Assembly: GCA_044221555.1 (NCBI GenBank)
Contig: JBGAOY010000002.1
Span: 62,001-126,000 of the forward strand
DNA length: 64,000 bases
Origin: JAEUJM01 sp044221555
GTDB taxonomy: Bacteria > Actinomycetota > Acidimicrobiia > Acidimicrobiales > DATDAH01
Direction: 5' to 3'
Made by a program: the position numbers and the translations under genes. Shown one piece after another: positions 1 to 8,487 of the stretch (position 1 is the first letter of the stretch; every line of letters starts with the position of its first letter). Under the pieces are notes generated by a model, which saw only the letters and a list, made by a program, of their open reading frames with translations, did not search any database and was not told where the DNA came from.

Positions 1-1
1 G

Positions 2-688
2 GGGCGGGCGGCCTTCGTGCCCGACGCGACCGAGGCCGACCGACTCCTGCTGCCGGCCCTCGACCACGGGCGGCCGGTGCTCGTGTCGGTCGACGCGACG
101 CAGCCGGGGATCGTGGTCGACCCCCGGCCGGTGGTCGACGCCACGCGCCGCCTCGCCGACGTCATCGCCACCGGCATCGAGGTGGACGAGCGCTCGGTCT
201 GGCCGTTCGCCGACGCCCCGACGCCACCGCTGTGCCGGCTCGGCAGCCGGGCGGCGGTGGCCGTCGCCTGCGACTGCCTCGGGGTCATCGCCGCCATGGT
301 CGACGCCACGGTCGCGTACGCGTCCGATCGCCGGCAGTTCGGTCGGCCCATCGGGTCGTTCCAGGCCGTCAAGCACGCCTGCGCGGACATGGCCGTGCAA
401 CTCGCGATCGCGCGTGAGCTCGTGGCCATGGCGATCACCGACCTGGCGGCGTCGGGTGACGCCGGCGACCACCACGAGGCGACGTCGGCATCGATGGCGG
501 CGTCCTACGCCGGCGACGCCGGCGTGGCGGTGGCCGGCAAGGCCATGCAGCTGCACGGGGGCATCGGCTACACGTGGGAGAGCGACGTCCACGTGTACCT
601 CAAACGGGCCACGCTGAACCGCTCGCTCTTCGGCGCGCCGTCCACCCATCGTCGCCGCCTCGGCGCGCGGCACGCGCCACCACGCTGA
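2..688 (+). CDS. Acyl-CoA dehydrogenase, C-terminal part (5' end outside window)
   Basis: The frame is already open at the left edge and codes for about 228 residues of the C-terminal half of a flavin-dependent acyl-CoA dehydrogenase, which oxidises an acyl-CoA thioester to the 2-enoyl-CoA. The visible part is the family's helical C-terminal domain. The block DRRQFGRPIGSFQAVKH lies near the middle and the block QLHGGIGYTWE near the end; both are typical of this family. A GTG codon at 17 could be mistaken for a start, but the reading frame runs upstream of it. The next gene on the same strand is mmsA, 246 bp away, which would fit branched-chain acyl-CoA catabolism. The substrate cannot be read from this fragment. 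Family assignment is firm. Confidence 0.9.
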   Translation, partial: GRAAFVPDATEADRLLLPALDHGRPVLVSVDATQPGIVVDPRPVVDATRRLADVIATGIEVDERSVWPFADAPTPPLCRLGSRAAVAVACDCLGVIAAMVDATVAYASDRRQFGRPIGSFQAVKHACADMAVQLAIARELVAMAITDLAASGDAGDHHEATSASMAASYAGDAGVAVAGKAMQLHGGIGYTWESDVHVYLKRATLNRSLFGAPSTHRRRLGARHAPPR

Positions 689-934
689 GCCCTGAGGCGC
701 CGGGGTTCGGCCCGTCCCAGATCACCACCTGGTTGCCGAGCGTGGCGATCGCCGCGGCCGGTTCCCGCCCGCCCGGGGTGTCCTTGCTGTCGCGGCCGCC
801 GGGGGTGATGATCCACGGGCGGCCGGCGCCGATCCCTCGTGGCTGATCGACCGGCCGTCCAGCATTGCCGTCGCCACGGGGCGACGTCACCCTCCGTCCG
901 CACGGTCAGGGACACTCACTCACTTAGGGGCAAC

Positions 935-2419
935 ATGCAGACGATCGGTCATTGGATCGCCGGACGCGCCGTCGAGGGCACGTCGGGGCGGCGGTCGCCC
1001 ACCTACGATCCCGCCCGCGGCGAGCAGACCGGCGAGGTCACGCTGGCCACGGCGGACGAGGTCGGCGAGGTCGTCGCGGTGGCCCGCCGGGCCGCCGCGG
1101 AGTGGGGCACCTCCCCGTTGAGCCGCCGCACCGGGTTGTTCTTCCGGCTGCGCGAGCTGATCGACGCCCATCGCGACGATCTGGCCGCGCTCGTCACGAG
1201 CGAGCACGGCAAGGTGCGGTCCGACGCCGCCGGTGAGGTCGCTCGCGGCCTCGAGTGCGTGGAGTTCGCCTGCGGCCTGCCGCACCTCCTGAAGGGTGGT
1301 CACAGCGCCGAGGTCTCCACCGGCGTCGACGTGCACACCGTGCTCCAGCCCGTCGGGGTGGTGGCCGGGATCACGCCGTTCAACTTCCCGGTGATGGTGC
1401 CGTTGTGGATGCTGGCCAACGCCCTGGCCTGCGGCAACACGTTCGTCCTCAAGCCCTCCGAGAAGGACCCGTCCGCGTCGCTGCTGCTCGCCGCGCTCGT
1501 CCAGCAGGCCGGTTTCCCCGACGGCGTGTTCAACGTGGTCCAGGGCGACGCCGAGGCGGTGGACGCGCTACTCGGCCACCCCGACGTCGACGCGGTGTCG
1601 TTCGTGGGCAGCACGCCCGTGGCTCGCCACATCTACGAGACCGGTACCCGCAACGGCAAGCGGGTGCAGGCCCTCGGGGGGGCGAAGAACCACATGGTGG
1701 TCCTGCCCGACGCCGACGTCGATGCCGCGGCTGATGCGGCCATCAACGCCGGCTACGGGTCGGCGGGCGAGCGGTGCATGGCGATCTCGGTCATCGTCGC
1801 GGTCGGTGCCGTCGCCGACCCACTCGTCGAGGCCATCGCCGCCCGGATCCCCGAGGTGGTGGTCGGCCCCGGCGACGACGCCACGTCGATGATGGGCCCG
1901 CTGATCACCCGTGAGCACCGCGACCGGGTGCAGGCCTACGTCGAGGGCGCCGCGGGGGAGGGGGCCCGGGTGGTGGCCGACGGCACGACGGCCCCCCTCG
2001 GCGATGGCTTCTTCTTCGGATGCGCGCTGCTCGACGAGGTGGCGCCGGGGATGCGCGCCTACGACGACGAGATCTTCGGACCCGTGCTCGGCGTGGTCCG
2101 GGTGGCCACCTACGACGAGGCCGTGGCGCTGGTCAACGCCAACCCCTACGGCAACGGCGTCGCCCTCTTCACCCGCGACGGCGGCGCCGCCCGGCGCTTC
2201 GAGCGGGAGGTGCAGGTGGGGATGATCGGGATCAACGTCCCCATCCCGGTCCCCGTGGCGTGGCAGTCCTTCGGTGGCTGGAAGGCCTCGCTGTTCGGCG
2301 ACGCCCCCATCTACGGCCCCGAGGGCATCCGCTTCTACACCCGACCCAAGGTGATCACCTCGAGGTGGCCCGACCCGGCGTCCAGCGTGATCGACCTCGG
2401 GTTCCCCACCACGCGCTGA
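935..2419 (+). CDS. mmsA: Methylmalonate-semialdehyde dehydrogenase (CoA-acylating)
   Basis: A 494-residue aldehyde dehydrogenase of the CoA-acylating methylmalonate-semialdehyde type, which converts methylmalonate or malonate semialdehyde plus CoA and NAD+ to propionyl- or acetyl-CoA. It belongs to valine, thymine and inositol catabolism. The catalytic cysteine is residue 281 in GSAGERCMAIS. The cofactor-site motif ITPFNFPVMVP is at residues 146-156 and a lysine lies in VLKPSEK near 173. The length matches the family. I chose the ATG at 935 because MQTIGHWIAG is the usual family N-terminus, and an AGGGG stretch lies just upstream. The open frame continues further upstream without homology. 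It converges with the P450 gene. An acyl-CoA dehydrogenase precedes it, consistent with a valine-type pathway, although the 246 bp gap leaves co-transcription open. Confidence 0.92.
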   Translation: MQTIGHWIAGRAVEGTSGRRSPTYDPARGEQTGEVTLATADEVGEVVAVARRAAAEWGTSPLSRRTGLFFRLRELIDAHRDDLAALVTSEHGKVRSDAAGEVARGLECVEFACGLPHLLKGGHSAEVSTGVDVHTVLQPVGVVAGITPFNFPVMVPLWMLANALACGNTFVLKPSEKDPSASLLLAALVQQAGFPDGVFNVVQGDAEAVDALLGHPDVDAVSFVGSTPVARHIYETGTRNGKRVQALGGAKNHMVVLPDADVDAAADAAINAGYGSAGERCMAISVIVAVGAVADPLVEAIAARIPEVVVGPGDDATSMMGPLITREHRDRVQAYVEGAAGEGARVVADGTTAPLGDGFFFGCALLDEVAPGMRAYDDEIFGPVLGVVRVATYDEAVALVNANPYGNGVALFTRDGGAARRFEREVQVGMIGINVPIPVPVAWQSFGGWKASLFGDAPIYGPEGIRFYTRPKVITSRWPDPASSVIDLGFPTTR

Positions 2420-2486
2420 GCGGGGTCGGATCGGCGGTCCGACGGGCCGGAGGCGTCGGGCGCGCCGCCCGGCGGCCGCCCGTGGC

Positions 2487-3683
2487 TCAGCTCGTCAGGA
2501 CGGGAAGCGTCTCCCAGCCGCGGACGGTGGAGGTGCGGGCCTGCTTGGCGTTGGCCTCGTCGACCTCCCACTCGGGGAACCGTCGGAGCACCTCGTCGAG
2601 CGCGACCCGGCCCTCGAGGCGGGCCAGCGCGGCCCCCAGGCAGAAGTGGATGCCGTAGCCGAAGCTCAGGTGGTGGCCGATCTCGCGGTGGATGTCGAAC
2701 GCGTCGCCGTCGGGGAACTTGCGCTCGTCGTGGTTGGCCGAGCCGTTCAGCAGCATCATGATGCTGCCGGCCGGAACGGTGTGGCCGTGGTGCTCGACGT
2801 CCTTGGTGACGAGCCGGGCCTGGGCCGGCGACGGCGCCTCGAACCGCAGGAGCTCCTCGATGGCCTGAGGGATGAGCCCGCGGTCCTCGACGATCTCGCG
2901 GCGCTGGTCGGGGTGGTCGGCCAGCACCTTGCCGGTCCAGCCGATCAGCCGCGTCGTGGTCTCGTTGCCGGCGCCGGCCAGCAGGTTGACGTAGGTGAGG
3001 ATCTCCTCGCGGGTCAGGGTGCGCCGCGTGCCGGTCTCGTCCTCGAACTCTGCGTTGATGAGCTCGGTCATGAGGTCGTCGGAGGGGTGGTCGACCCGCC
3101 AGTCGATGTACTCGCCGAACAGGTCCTGACCGAAGGCGGCCTCGGAGAAGTCGGGGATCTCGCCCTCTTCCATGTGCAGGCCCTCGTCGAGGACGTCGCG
3201 GATCGCCTCCTGGTCGGACTCGGGGATGCCCAGCAGGTAGCCGATCGTGCGCATGGGCATCTGGGCGCCGAGGTCGGCGATGAAGTCGAAGCCCCCGGTG
3301 CCCACGAGCGGGTCGAGTGAGCGGGCACAGAATTCCCGCACCTTCGGCTCGAGGTCGTTCATCTTCTTCGGGGTGAACACCCGGGACAGCACGCTCCGGT
3401 GCACGTCGTGGATCGGCGGGTCCTCGAACAGGATGATCCCAGGGGGCAGGTCGATGTCGGCCTTGATGAGCTCGAGGATCGACCCCTTCCCCGACCGGTA
3501 GGTGTCCCAGTCCACGAGGCCCTTCTCGACGTCGGCGAAGCGGCTCAGGGCGTAGAAGTCGTGGGTGGCGTTGTAGTACAGGGGGGCCTCGTCGCGCAGG
3601 CGCTTCCACACGGGGTACGGGTCGGTGTCGATCTCGACGTCGTACGGGTCGTAGTAGACGTCGGTGCTGTCGGTCGCCGTCAC
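2487..3683 (-). CDS. Cytochrome P450
   Basis: A 398-residue soluble bacterial cytochrome P450 monooxygenase. The haem-ligand loop FGYGIHFCLGAALAR places the cysteine thiolate at residue 348. The I-helix oxygen-activation motif is GAGNETTTR near residue 240, and the K-helix ExxR motif is EELLRFEAP. All three diagnostic motifs are present, so it should be active. The start is GTG at 3683, preceded by GAGGAG at a good spacing. No ferredoxin gene is adjacent, so electron donors must come from elsewhere, possibly the ferredoxin at 48.7 kb. The gene is divergent from an acyl-CoA ligase and close to a Rieske oxygenase, which suggests catabolism of a hydrophobic or aromatic acid. The substrate is unknown. 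It converges with mmsA across a 67 bp gap. Confidence 0.93.
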   Translation of the reverse strand: MTATDSTDVYYDPYDVEIDTDPYPVWKRLRDEAPLYYNATHDFYALSRFADVEKGLVDWDTYRSGKGSILELIKADIDLPPGIILFEDPPIHDVHRSVLSRVFTPKKMNDLEPKVREFCARSLDPLVGTGGFDFIADLGAQMPMRTIGYLLGIPESDQEAIRDVLDEGLHMEEGEIPDFSEAAFGQDLFGEYIDWRVDHPSDDLMTELINAEFEDETGTRRTLTREEILTYVNLLAGAGNETTTRLIGWTGKVLADHPDQRREIVEDRGLIPQAIEELLRFEAPSPAQARLVTKDVEHHGHTVPAGSIMMLLNGSANHDERKFPDGDAFDIHREIGHHLSFGYGIHFCLGAALARLEGRVALDEVLRRFPEWEVDEANAKQARTSTVRGWETLPVLTS

Positions 3684-3835
3684 GGCTCACTCCTCGCTCG
3701 CTGGCGAGACGGTACCACCAGCACCGAGCCGTTCTAACAGTTGTGTCATCTGGTGCTAGCGTGGCCGGCCGGAGCCGGCCGTGCGCCGCGGCCCGGGCCC
3801 GGAGCCACCGCGAGCCACGGAGGAGGACAGGCGAG
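3684..3835. promoter_or_regulatory. Divergent intergenic region of P450 and acyl-CoA ligase
   Basis: This 152 bp gap must hold the promoters of both divergent genes. The least GC-rich stretch is 3731-3760. It contains the small near-palindrome CTAACAGTTG and an extended -10-like TGCTAGCGT (TAGCGT at 3757-3762) for the rightward gene. The nearby CATCTGGTG differs by one base from the core of the perfect palindrome in front of the Rieske gene (CATCTGATG), hinting at a shared regulator. A strong GGAGGA ribosome site for the ligase ends near 3826. The promoter calls are tentative. Confidence 0.3.
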
Positions 3836-5353
3836 GTGAACCTGCTGCTGCTGGCCGACATGGTCGCCGCGGGGCGCGGCGACGAGGTCGTCGTGCAGGC
3901 AGGCGCCGAGCGCCTGACCGCGAACGAGTTGCTGGCCGCGGCGTGGACCGCGGCCGCCGACGTGGCCGGCGCTGCGGCGCTGGGCTACGTCGGCACGAAC
4001 GGCCTCGCGTTCCCGATCGGGATCTTCGCCGCCGCGGTCGCGGGCGTGCCCTTCGTCCCCCTCAACTACCGGCTCGGCGACGAGCAGCTCCACGAGCTGC
4101 TGCTCCCGCTCGGTGAGGTGGTCGTGGTCGCCGGTGGGGCGGCGGGTGAGGGACTGCGCGCCCGGGGCCACCGGGTGCTCGACGTCGAGGACTTCGTGGC
4201 CAGGGCTCGTGCGGGAGCGGCGCCGGTCGGTGAGGTGCCGGCCGACGGCGAGGGCGCCGCGTTGCTGCTCTACACCAGTGGCACCACGTCGTCACCCAAG
4301 GCGGCCGTGCTGCGGCACCGGCACCTGACGTCGTACGTGATCGGCACCGTCGAGTTCGGTGCCGCCGAGCCCGACGAGGCGGTGCTGGTCAGCGTGCCGC
4401 CCTACCACGTGGCCGGCATCGCCAACCTGCTCAGCAACCTCTACCTGGGCCGCCGCATCGTGTACCTGGGCCAGTTCGGGGCGGGCGACTGGGTCGACAC
4501 CGTGCGCCGTGAGCACATCACCCACGCCATGGTCGTGCCGACCATGCTCGCCCGGATCGCCGACGTGCTCGAGGCCGACGGCGACGGCTTGCCCAGCCTG
4601 CGGGCGCTGTCCTACGGCGGGTCCCGGACCCCCGCGACGGTGCTCGAGCGGGTGATGGCCCTGCTCCCCGACGTGGATCTGGTGAACGCCTACGGCCTCA
4701 CCGAGACCAGCTCGACCATCGCGGTGCTCGGCCCCGACGACCACCGGGCGGCCCGCGCCGGCGACCCCCTGGCCGTCCGGCGCCTCGCGTCGGTGGGCCG
4801 GGTGCTGCCCACGGTCGAGGTCGAGGTCCGAGGCGCCGACGGGTCGCCCCTCCCCGCCGGGGAGCCGGGCGAGATCTGGGTTCGGGGCGAGCAGGTGTCT
4901 GGCGAGTACGCCGGCAGTGCGCCACCCCTCGACGCGCAGGGGTGGTTCCCCACACGCGACCGCGGCTGGGTGGACGACGGCGGGTACCTGTTCGTGGAGG
5001 GGCGCAGCGACGACACCATCATCCGCGGCGGTGAGAACATCGCACCCGCCGAGATCGAGGACGCGCTGCTGCAGCACCCCGACATCGTGGAGTGCGCAGT
5101 GGTCGGGGTGCCCGACGACGAGTGGGGTCAGCGCATCGCCGCCGCGGTGGTCCTGCGTCCCGGCGCGGTCGCCGACGAGGCGGCGGTGCAGTCGTTCGTC
5201 CGCGGCGCGCTGCGCGGCTCGAAGACGCCCGACATCATCGTGTTCACCGACTCGCTCCCGTACACCGACACCGGCAAGCTGCTCCGCCGCGTGGTGCTGG
5301 CCGACCTGCAGGAGCTCATCCGGGCCCGGGCCGGCACCTCTGCGGCGTGGTGA
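3836..5353 (+). CDS. AMP-forming acyl-CoA synthetase (class I adenylate-forming ligase)
   Basis: A 505-residue ATP-dependent acid:CoA ligase that makes an acyl-adenylate and then the acyl-CoA. The P-loop motif LLLYTSGTTSSPK is at about residues 143-155. The A5 motif is NAYGLTETS, the A7 region TRDRGWVDD precedes the hinge, and the C-terminal catalytic lysine is in TDTGKLLRR near residue 481. The start is the GTG at 3836, preceded by GGAGGA about nine bases upstream. The frame is open for another 90 bases upstream, but that part is Arg/Ser-rich and has no family similarity. The gene is divergent from a P450 and lies 170 bp before the Rieske oxygenase gene, so activation of the compound attacked by those oxygenases is plausible. 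The substrate (aromatic, steroid side chain or fatty acid) cannot be told. Confidence 0.9.
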   Translation: MNLLLLADMVAAGRGDEVVVQAGAERLTANELLAAAWTAAADVAGAAALGYVGTNGLAFPIGIFAAAVAGVPFVPLNYRLGDEQLHELLLPLGEVVVVAGGAAGEGLRARGHRVLDVEDFVARARAGAAPVGEVPADGEGAALLLYTSGTTSSPKAAVLRHRHLTSYVIGTVEFGAAEPDEAVLVSVPPYHVAGIANLLSNLYLGRRIVYLGQFGAGDWVDTVRREHITHAMVVPTMLARIADVLEADGDGLPSLRALSYGGSRTPATVLERVMALLPDVDLVNAYGLTETSSTIAVLGPDDHRAARAGDPLAVRRLASVGRVLPTVEVEVRGADGSPLPAGEPGEIWVRGEQVSGEYAGSAPPLDAQGWFPTRDRGWVDDGGYLFVEGRSDDTIIRGGENIAPAEIEDALLQHPDIVECAVVGVPDDEWGQRIAAAVVLRPGAVADEAAVQSFVRGALRGSKTPDIIVFTDSLPYTDTGKLLRRVVLADLQELIRARAGTSAAW

Positions 5354-5461
5354 CGAGGGCCCGCAGCCGGAGGTGAGACGGGCGGGGTGCGGTGCACCTC
5401 GCCCCCGACGTCGAGCACGAGTGGCGCCGGCGCAGGCCCGTGCCCTGGTGCGGAAACGATC

Positions 5462-5490
5462 TTCTCATCTGATGAGATCCATGCTATCCT
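5462..5490 (+). promoter_or_regulatory. Promoter with overlapping 15-bp palindromic operator
   Basis: Positions 5463-5477 read TCTCATCTGATGAGA, a perfect 7-1-7 palindrome. A -35-like TTCTCA (5462-5467) and a -10-like TATCCT (5485-5490) lie 17 bases apart, so the palindrome would sit on the core promoter and block it when bound. The stretch is clearly less GC-rich than its surroundings. The Rieske gene starts 35 bases downstream with a GGGAGG ribosome site. The palindrome is seen directly. A repressor of TetR or GntR type is inference, and no regulator gene lies next to it. Confidence 0.55.
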
Positions 5491-5524
5491 CGCCCGGACC
5501 GCCGACTGGGAGGACACCCCCGAG

Positions 5525-6808
5525 ATGGCCCACTTCCCGAAGCCCCCCGAGGGCTCCTGGACCGAGCACTTCGAGTTGGACACGGCGCCGGTGTCCTACG
5601 AGGACTCGATCTCGCCCGAGCACTACGAGCTCGAGCGCGACGCGGTGTTCCGCCGCACGTGGTTGAACGTGGGACGGGTGGAGCGGTTGGGGCGCACGGG
5701 CAGCTACTTCACCAAGGAGCTCGACGCGGCGCGCTCGTCGGTGCTGGTGGTGCGGGACCGGGAGGGGGCGGTGCGGGCGTTCCACAACATGTGCCGCCAC
5801 CGAGGCAACAAGTTGGTGTGGGACGACTACCCGCGGGAGGAGACCAGCGGGACGTGCCGGCAGTTCACGTGCAAGTACCACGGGTGGCGCTACGGCCTCG
5901 AAGGCGACCTGAACTTCGTCCAACAGGAAGCGGAGTTCTTCGACCTCGACAAGGCCGCCTTCGGCCTGGTCCCGGTCCGCTGCGACGTCTGGGAGGGGTT
6001 CGTCTTCGTGAACTTCGACGACGACGCCCCGCCGCTCCGCGAGTACCTGGGGCGCCTCGGTGCCGGGATCGAGGGGTACCCGTTCCACGAGATGACCCAG
6101 GTGCACACCTACCGGGCCGAGGTCGGGAGCAACTGGAAGCTCTTCATCGACGCCTTCATGGAGTTCTACCACGCACCCGTCCTGCACGCGAAGCAGGCCA
6201 CCGAGGAGGAATCCCGCAAGCTGCAGGGCTACGGGTACGAGGCGCTGGCCTACGACGTGGACGGGCCCCATGCGGTGGTGTCGTCCTGGGGCGGCATGGC
6301 CCCACCCAAGGACGAGCGCATGGTCAAGCCCATCGAGCGGGTGCTGCGCAGCGGCCTGTTCGGCGTGTGGGACGCCCCCGACATCGGCGAGCTGCCCCCC
6401 GGCCTCAACCCCGCCAAGCACCCGGCGTGGGGTGAGGACTCGTTCCTGTTCTTCCCCAACTTCATGCTGCTCGTGTGGAAGCCCAACTGGTACCTCACGT
6501 ACCACTACTGGCCGACGTCCCACAACACCCACCTCTTCGAGTGCTCGCTGTACTTCGTGCCGCCCACCAACGCCTACGAGCGCCTGCAGCAGGAGCTCGC
6601 GGTGGTCACGTTCAAGGAGTACGGCCTGCAGGACGGCAACACCCTCGAGGCCACGCAGACGATGCTCGAGTCGCGGGCCGTCACCGCGTTCCCCCTCTGC
6701 GACCAGGAGGTCATGCTGCGCCACCTCCACACCACGAGCCGTGCGTACGTGACCGACCACGAGCAGCGCCGACCCGGCACCCCGGTGCGGGTGTCGGCGG
6801 TGTCCTGA
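5525..6808 (+). CDS. Rieske non-haem iron oxygenase, alpha subunit
   Basis: A 427-residue ring-hydroxylating-type oxygenase large subunit. The Rieske [2Fe-2S] ligands are C90, H92, C116 and H119 (MCRHRG and TCKYHGW). The 23-residue spacing between the pairs is longer than the usual 15-17. The mononuclear iron site is in FYHAPVLH (H216, H221), with the bridging aspartate at D209 in FIDAF. The gene therefore codes for a complete oxygenase alpha subunit acting in the cytosol with a reductase not found here. The ATG at 5525 has GGGAGG upstream and follows the palindromic promoter. The longer open frame upstream would start before that promoter and is rejected. A small gene follows 13 bp downstream, probably in the same mRNA. 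The substrate is unknown. Confidence 0.9.
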   Translation: MAHFPKPPEGSWTEHFELDTAPVSYEDSISPEHYELERDAVFRRTWLNVGRVERLGRTGSYFTKELDAARSSVLVVRDREGAVRAFHNMCRHRGNKLVWDDYPREETSGTCRQFTCKYHGWRYGLEGDLNFVQQEAEFFDLDKAAFGLVPVRCDVWEGFVFVNFDDDAPPLREYLGRLGAGIEGYPFHEMTQVHTYRAEVGSNWKLFIDAFMEFYHAPVLHAKQATEEESRKLQGYGYEALAYDVDGPHAVVSSWGGMAPPKDERMVKPIERVLRSGLFGVWDAPDIGELPPGLNPAKHPAWGEDSFLFFPNFMLLVWKPNWYLTYHYWPTSHNTHLFECSLYFVPPTNAYERLQQELAVVTFKEYGLQDGNTLEATQTMLESRAVTAFPLCDQEVMLRHLHTTSRAYVTDHEQRRPGTPVRVSAVS

Positions 6809-6821
6809 GGGGATCCGAGCC

Positions 6822-7148
6822 ATGAGCACCTTTCCCGCCGAGTTCTCGGCGCTCGAGCCCTACGCCGACTGGGCCCTGCCCAGTGAGGGCGATCGCTACG
6901 CGAAGCGTCTGGCCAGCACCATGGACGAGCTGCAGGCCTTCTACGACGCCGCCTTCCCCCTGCTCGAGTCGGGCACCGACTACCTCAAGGGCGTGGAGCT
7001 GCAGGGCATCTCAGACGAGGACCAGCGCCTGCTCTGGCTCTTCTCCGCCCTCGTCACCGTGTCGTTCCCCGTCGAGGTGTGGCGCCAGCCCCGCGTGCCC
7101 GACAGCGGCGCGGCCAGCATCGACGTCATCGTCGAGCCTGTCCCCTAG
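6822..7148 (+). CDS. Small conserved-type protein downstream of Rieske oxygenase
   Basis: A 108-residue acidic soluble protein without signal peptide, membrane segment or metal motif. Its middle is helical-looking (DRYAKRLASTMDELQAFYD) and is followed by a hydrophobic WLFSALVTVSFPVEVW stretch. It starts at ATG 6822 with a GAGGGGATC ribosome site and lies 13 bp behind the Rieske gene, so the two are almost certainly co-transcribed. It is too short and unlike the cone-shaped beta subunits of aromatic dioxygenases. It could be an accessory subunit or assembly factor, but I do not recognise the family and give no function. Confidence 0.7.
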   Translation: MSTFPAEFSALEPYADWALPSEGDRYAKRLASTMDELQAFYDAAFPLLESGTDYLKGVELQGISDEDQRLLWLFSALVTVSFPVEVWRQPRVPDSGAASIDVIVEPVP

Positions 7149-7161
7149 GACGGCGCCCTCA

Positions 7162-7182
7162 GCGAAGGGCGAAGCCCTTCGC
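7162..7182. terminator. Hairpin terminator between convergent genes
   Basis: GCGAAGGGC, the loop GAA, then GCCCTTCGC form a perfect 9-bp stem with a three-base loop. It sits in the 61 bp between the stops of two convergent genes and can serve both strands. There is no clear U tract, as is common in high-GC actinomycetes. Confidence 0.6.
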
Positions 7183-7209
7183 CCAGCAAGATGGGGTAGC
7201 GGCTCGGGG

Positions 7210-8487
7210 TCAGGACCCGCCGAGTCGCGGGGGTAGCCCCCCCGAATCGTTGCGGTGGACCTCGCCGCCCTTCATCACGAAGCGCACGGTCTCTGTCACG
7301 CCGATGTCGGACAGCGGGTCGCCGGGGACCGCGATGACGTCGGCCAGGAGGCCGGGCGCGAGACGCCCACGGTCGTCGGCGTCGATGAGCTCGGCGGCAA
7401 CCGTGGTGGCCGCCCGCAGGGCCTGCAGGGGGGTCATGCCACGATCGACCATGGCCAGCAGCTCCTTGGCGTTGCGGCCGTGGGGGATGGCCGGGGCGTC
7501 GGTGCCGAGGGCGATCCGCACGCCCTTCTCGATGGCCCTGGTCGTGGTGGCCTGCGCCCGGGGGAACACGTCGGCCGCCTTCGCCTGCAGCTCGGGACCG
7601 GCCTGCGAGAGGTCCATCAGGTCGGTGAGGCAGGTGGTGGCGACCAGGAACGTGCCCCGCTCGACCATGAGGTCGAGCACCTCGTCGGAGGCCAGGAAGC
7701 CGTGCTCGATGCAGTCGATGCCGGCCTCCAGCGCCGCCCGGAGGGCGACGTCGCCCATGCAGTGGGCGGCCACCTTGCGGCCGGCGCGGTGGGCCTCGTC
7801 GACGATGGCGGCCAGTTCCTCGTCCGAGTACTGCTGCGCGCCGGCCGGGCCGGTGTGGGACATGACGCCGTTCGAGGCACACACCTTGATGACCCGGGCG
7901 CCGTACTTCACCTGGTACCGGACCGCCTTGCGCACCTCGTCCACCCCGTTGGCGAGGCCCTCCTCGACGGTCAGCGGCAGCACGTTCGGCGCGAACGCCT
8001 GGAACATGGTCGGATCCAGGTGCCCGCCCGTGGGAGCGATGGCGTGGCCGGCCGGCACCACCCGTGGCCCCTCCACCCATCCGAGCTCGATGGCCTTCAT
8101 CAGTGCCACGTCGAGCAGGACCCCGCCCGTCTGGACGAACAGGCCCAGGTTGCGCACGGTGGTGAACCCCGAGCGCAGCGTCCGGCCGGCGTTGGCCACG
8201 GCCCGCAGCGTGCGCACCGCGGGGTCCTCCTGCACGGGGATGAGGGGGTTGCGATGGTCGGGGCCGCCGAGGAACAGGTTCACCTCCATGTCCATGAGGC
8301 CGGGGAGGAGGGTGACGTCACCCAGGTCGATCACCACGGCGTCGTCGGGCACCCGGTCGGGCGAGAGCGCGACGATGCGGTCGCCCTCCACCAGCACGCT
8401 GCCGGGCTCGACCAGCACGCCGGCATCGACGTCGAGCATGCGGGCGCTGCGGAGGTGGGTGGCGTGCTCGGGCAGGCGGCGGGGCAT
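7210..8487 (-). CDS. Amidohydrolase (imidazolonepropionase/prolidase-like) with altered HxH motif
   Basis: A 425-residue member of the metal-dependent amidohydrolase superfamily, the class that includes imidazolonepropionase and Xaa-Pro-type carboxypeptidases. The candidate carbamylated-lysine strand is RVIKVCASNG. Further metal ligands are expected in AHCMGD and CIEHGF, and the catalytic aspartate in ALGTDAPAIPHG. The N-terminal metal motif, normally DxHxH after LPGL, reads LLPGLMDMEVNL, so both histidines are replaced (E and N). ATG 8487 is supported by GGAGAGA just upstream. Longer in-frame extensions read into the neighbouring gene. It converges with the Rieske operon and diverges from the sulfatase-like gene. 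The family is certain. The substrate, and whether the altered site binds one or two metals, is not. Confidence 0.85.
   Translation of the reverse strand: MPRRLPEHATHLRSARMLDVDAGVLVEPGSVLVEGDRIVALSPDRVPDDAVVIDLGDVTLLPGLMDMEVNLFLGGPDHRNPLIPVQEDPAVRTLRAVANAGRTLRSGFTTVRNLGLFVQTGGVLLDVALMKAIELGWVEGPRVVPAGHAIAPTGGHLDPTMFQAFAPNVLPLTVEEGLANGVDEVRKAVRYQVKYGARVIKVCASNGVMSHTGPAGAQQYSDEELAAIVDEAHRAGRKVAAHCMGDVALRAALEAGIDCIEHGFLASDEVLDLMVERGTFLVATTCLTDLMDLSQAGPELQAKAADVFPRAQATTTRAIEKGVRIALGTDAPAIPHGRNAKELLAMVDRGMTPLQALRAATTVAAELIDADDRGRLAPGLLADVIAVPGDPLSDIGVTETVRFVMKGGEVHRNDSGGLPPRLGGS

Noticed and set aside
2425..2443. GTCGGA-N7-TCCGAC hairpin between mmsA and the first P450 gene
   Set aside because: A 6-bp stem is too short to tell from chance at this GC content, although the position would suit a terminator.
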